From Haladaptatus sp. DYF46 (lineage in GTDB: Archaea > Halobacteriota > Halobacteria > Halobacteriales > Haladaptataceae), in NCBI RefSeq assembly GCF_021083305.1, contig NZ_JAJFAY010000002.1, positions 62,001 to 126,000 on the forward strand: a stretch of 64,000 nucleotides of DNA, written 5' to 3'. The position numbers and the translations under genes were made by a program. Positions 61,724 to 64,000 of this stretch are shown here, piece by piece. The notes under the pieces were generated by a model. The model saw nothing but the letters and a program-made list of their open reading frames with translations, was not told where the DNA came from and did not search any database. The number at the start of each line of letters is the position of its first letter. The first letter of the stretch is position 1.

Positions 61724-62830
61724 TCATTCCTGCGAGCGGGGGACCACCAAGTCGCCGTCGTCCCGCACTGCGAGGCTCGTGACCGGGTCGTTTTCGTACG
61801 CCGCGACCCCGTGATAGCGTCCCACGACGTAGCCGTCGTGGTCCGTTTCGACCGTCGCCTTCGGTTCGCCGTGCGGCGTGACGATGTCCGCGATGACGTC
61901 GCCCCCCTCGAAGGTATCTCCAGCATCGACGCGATGGCGGACGATTCCGGCCGTCTCGGTGTGCGGGTGGACGGCGCGTTTGACGGGGAAGTCCACGGGC
62001 GCATCGAGGCCGGTTGGCTCCGGTTCGCCGGGGAGCATGTCGAGTTCGCGCATGACGTTCAACAGGCCGACGACACCCTTCTCGCGGGTGTTTTCCTCGA
62101 CCACCTCGAAGCCGCCGAGTTCGACGGTGAACGCGGGAATTCCGGCGTTGTTCAGCGCCGCACCCGCCGTCGAGCGCTGGAGGTTCTGCTCCATGTACTC
62201 CTCGGCGGTGTACTCGTTGATGACCGGAAAGTCGTAGGCGTCCGCGAGTCGTTCGAGTTCGTCGGCGAGTTCGCGGGCTTCGTCCTCGTCGCGCTCGGTG
62301 CCTCGCGGCGTTGCCGCTCCGGTATCCGCGGAACGTCGTTCCGCGCTTCCATGTAGCACTCTGTCCCGAATCACGAACGGAATCGACCCGACCTGCGCGG
62401 TGTGGAGGTCCACGAGCGCGTCCGCCGAGTCTGCGAACGCCTCGAACACCCGTTCGTCGATGAGTTCCTGCACGCGCGGCGGGCGCGACCCGTCAGCGTC
62501 CGGGTCGGGGAAGTAGCGGTTCGGGTCGTCGCCGTGGTAGTAGGAGGTGCGCGTCGTTCGGCGCAAACCGGCGGGGTTCAGGTTCGGGAGACAGACTACC
62601 GTTCCGCGAATCTTCGACGCCAACTCCTCCCGCATGACGTCCTGTGCGGCGGCGAGGGCCGTCACCTCGTTGCCGTGAATCGACGCCGTAATCCAGAGCG
62701 TCGGGCCGTCTTCTTCACCCTCCGCGATGAGGACGGGGAGGCGCTCGGGCGTTCCTGTGGGAAGGTCGGTGACGTCCAACCACCCCGTGACGAGTTCGCC
62801 GGGGGACGATTCCGCGGTGCCGATTTGCAT
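61724..62830 (-). CDS. succinylglutamate desuccinylase/aspartoacylase family hydrolase
   Basis: A 368-residue zinc hydrolase from ATG 62830. Zinc ligands are visible in ITASIHGNEVTALAAA (HxxE) and LVDLHTAQVGSIP (His), and the catalytic Glu in TVELGGFEVVEEN. The C-terminal part (GIVRHRVDAGDTFEGGDVIADIVTPHG) is the usual barrel-like domain. The substrate is an N-acyl amino acid or related amide, not more precisely known. Between residues about 160 and 178 (HGSAERRSADTGAATPRG) an apparently inserted stretch is encoded by the double-hairpin element at 62305-62345. Confidence 0.88.
   Translation of the reverse strand: MQIGTAESSPGELVTGWLDVTDLPTGTPERLPVLIAEGEEDGPTLWITASIHGNEVTALAAAQDVMREELASKIRGTVVCLPNLNPAGLRRTTRTSYYHGDDPNRYFPDPDADGSRPPRVQELIDERVFEAFADSADALVDLHTAQVGSIPFVIRDRVLHGSAERRSADTGAATPRGTERDEDEARELADELERLADAYDFPVINEYTAEEYMEQNLQRSTAGAALNNAGIPAFTVELGGFEVVEENTREKGVVGLLNVMRELDMLPGEPEPTGLDAPVDFPVKRAVHPHTETAGIVRHRVDAGDTFEGGDVIADIVTPHGEPKATVETDHDGYVVGRYHGVAAYENDPVTSLAVRDDGDLVVPRSQE
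62305..62345. repeat. in-frame double-hairpin element inside the AstE/AspA-like gene
   Basis: GCGGC-GTT-GCCGC (62305-62317), then a 9-nt spacer TCCGGTATC, then CGCGGAAC-GTC-GTTCCGCG (62327-62345), read on the + strand (antisense to the gene). Order, 3-nt loops, 8-bp second stem and 9-nt spacer are the same as at 8131-8173, though the stem sequences differ and the host gene is unrelated. Confidence 0.7.
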
Positions 62831-62897
62831 ACCGAGAGGTGATTCGCCCGCGACAAAAAGGGGTGTGAACCGGCAGGCGAAAACGGAATTTCGAGGC

Positions 62898-63770
62898 TTA
62901 AACCAACACGCGTTCCAGTTCGACGACCGTCCCTTCCTCCGCATCCGCGTCCCCGACCATTCGGCCGAGACAGACCGCCGCGCCGTTCGGCGTGTGACAG
63001 GCGACGAGTTGGTCCTGCTCCGCTTCTTCGGCCTCGATGATGCCCGGCGCGTACACTTGTGCGCCCTGTGCCACCTGTTCGGCGGCGTTCGGCGCGATGG
63101 TCACGCTCGGGAGGTGGGTCAGCGCGGCCTCCGCGGGGCGGACGATTTCCCGAAGCCAATCATCCTCGTCCTCCTCGCGCCAGCGCGCCAATGCGTCCGA
63201 GAGGTCGTGTAAGGTCACGAGGTCGGTGTCGTCGAACGGGTCGGTCGCCGTCCGGCGGAGGTGGCCCATGTGCGCCCCGGTTCCGAGCGCGAGGCCGATG
63301 TCGTGACAGAGTTTTCGGATGTAGGTGCCACTCTCGCAGCGAATCCGGAGAAGGGCCTGTCGGTCCTGCACTTCCAGCACGTCCAAGTCGTAAACCTCGC
63401 GCACGCGAAGCTTCCGCGAGACGGCGCTCTTTCGGGGCGGTTTCTGATACAGCGGTGCCTCGAACTCGTCGACGATGGCCTCGATGTCGGCCGGAGCCGT
63501 CTCGTGCAGTTCGAGGACGGAGACGTACTCCTTCGACCCTTCGAGGAAGACCTGCGAGAGGCGGGTCGCCGCGCCGGTCAGCGTCGGCAGACACCCGGTG
63601 ACTTTGGGGTCGAGGGTGCCCGCGTGGGCCGCCTGTTCGACTTCACAGAGGTCCCGCACCCACGCCGCGACCTGATGGGCCGACGGGCCGGGCGGTTTGT
63701 CGAGGTTGACCACCCCGAATTCGAGGAGTTCCGCGGGCGAACGCTCGGATGGTGGGCCGCGAAGCGTCAT
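62898..63770 (-). CDS. truB: tRNA/rRNA pseudouridine synthase (Cbf5/TruB)
   Basis: A 290-residue archaeal Cbf5-type enzyme from ATG 63770. The catalytic Asp is in EVEQAAHAGTLDPKVTGCLPTLTGAATRL (GTLDP, about residue 54). YQKPPRKSAVSRKLRVREVY and RCESGTYIRKLCHDIG follow, and a PUA domain ends it (from about 215). It modifies rRNA as part of the H/ACA guide complex and can act on tRNA. Its ATG overlaps the cmk stop (ATGA), as in the conserved archaeal cmk-truB order. Confidence 0.94.
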   Translation of the reverse strand: MTLRGPPSERSPAELLEFGVVNLDKPPGPSAHQVAAWVRDLCEVEQAAHAGTLDPKVTGCLPTLTGAATRLSQVFLEGSKEYVSVLELHETAPADIEAIVDEFEAPLYQKPPRKSAVSRKLRVREVYDLDVLEVQDRQALLRIRCESGTYIRKLCHDIGLALGTGAHMGHLRRTATDPFDDTDLVTLHDLSDALARWREEDEDDWLREIVRPAEAALTHLPSVTIAPNAAEQVAQGAQVYAPGIIEAEEAEQDQLVACHTPNGAAVCLGRMVGDADAEEGTVVELERVLV

Positions 63771-64000
63771 CAGAAATCGTATGAGACGCCGGTAATCGGG
63801 TACTTGCCCTCGTCGGAGTTCGGTTCGTAGTTCTCGACGGCGGTCGTCAGCATGGCGAGAACGTCGTCCGGGTTCCACCGCGCGGTGTTGATGCTCAGGT
63901 CGTAGATGGTGAGGTCGGTAATGTCGATATCGTAGTACTCGTCGTAGCGTTGGGCCTCACTGCCCGCTCGGGCGCGGGTTTCGGTCGCAGCCTGCTTTTG
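63770..64000 (-). CDS. cmk: cytidylate kinase, C-terminal part
   Basis: The last 76 codons of a gene that continues beyond the right edge; the stop TGA is at 63,770-63,772, overlapping the truB start. The segment RYDEYYDIDITDLTIYDLSIN and WNPDDVLAMLTTAVENY match the C-terminus of the archaeal-type (d)CMP kinase. The P-loop end lies outside the window. Its coupling to truB is the usual archaeal order. Confidence 0.85.
   Translation of the reverse strand, partial: QKQAATETRARAGSEAQRYDEYYDIDITDLTIYDLSINTARWNPDDVLAMLTTAVENYEPNSDEGKYPITGVSYDF

Overview
The window reads as chromosomal DNA of a halophilic archaeon (class Halobacteria). Proteins are strongly acidic, with Asp/Glu-rich, lysine-poor composition. 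Most genes are GC-rich. Many starts look leaderless, with a TATA-like box about 25 bp upstream, and others have a GAGGTG-type ribosome site. The information-processing genes are archaeal: aIF5A with agmatinase and deoxyhypusine synthase, aIF1A, transcription factor S, Cbf5/TruB and an archaeal cytidylate kinase. The genus cannot be fixed by eye; a Haladaptatus-like member is only a guess.

Left end (about 1-7,800): an AT-richer, decayed accessory zone. It has a chimeric or deleted transposase remnant, a LysE-transporter scrap, a 5'-truncated ATP-grasp gene, a gene broken by a one-base frameshift, an HTH regulator, a short-chain dehydrogenase, an SRPBCC protein and a site-2 protease with CBS domains.

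7,800-14,900: housekeeping. It contains an aminotransferase, an RNA-ligase-partner PIN protein, and the eIF5A-modification set: aIF5A directly abutting agmatinase, with deoxyhypusine synthase 1.4 kb further on. Between them lie a Nif3-like protein and a tiny arginine-rich ORF with a good ribosome site.

15,000-27,000: a flavin-dependent halogenase-like enzyme divergent from an HTH regulator, a DHA2-type MFS exporter, and a 2,133-residue secreted Ig-repeat surface protein with a PGF-pre-PGF-like domain and a C-terminal membrane anchor.

27,000-37,900: a cold-shock protein, a rhodanese that has lost its catalytic segment, aIF1A and ATP-dependent PEP carboxykinase. These are followed by a SipW/TasA-like secretion module: DUF7344-like protein, signal peptidase and small substrate, divergent from a larger substrate across a palindrome-rich control region. 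Small metabolic genes come next.

37,900-45,900: a drug-efflux island with an MFS pump, a TetR-MATE operon, two more TetR genes and a MacB-type ABC exporter. Five related operator-like sequences sit at their promoters.

46,000-64,000: an alpha/beta hydrolase, SDR, DUF2071, ZIP transporter, globin-coupled transducer (HemAT), PEP carboxylase, TFS, a coiled-coil/zinc-ribbon pair, an ATPase with degenerate Walker A coupled to beta-RFAP synthase, a glycosyltransferase, tRNA-Pro(GGG) with a duplicated and interrupted 3' end, an AstE/AspA-family hydrolase, Cbf5 and the end of cmk.

The most unusual signal is a short double-hairpin element found in frame inside two unrelated genes (8,131-8,173 and 62,305-62,345). 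Both copies have the same layout and a related 9-nt spacer but different, self-complementary stems. A further hairpin insertion lies inside deoxyhypusine synthase, and a similar 8-bp/3-nt hairpin lies beside tRNA-Pro.
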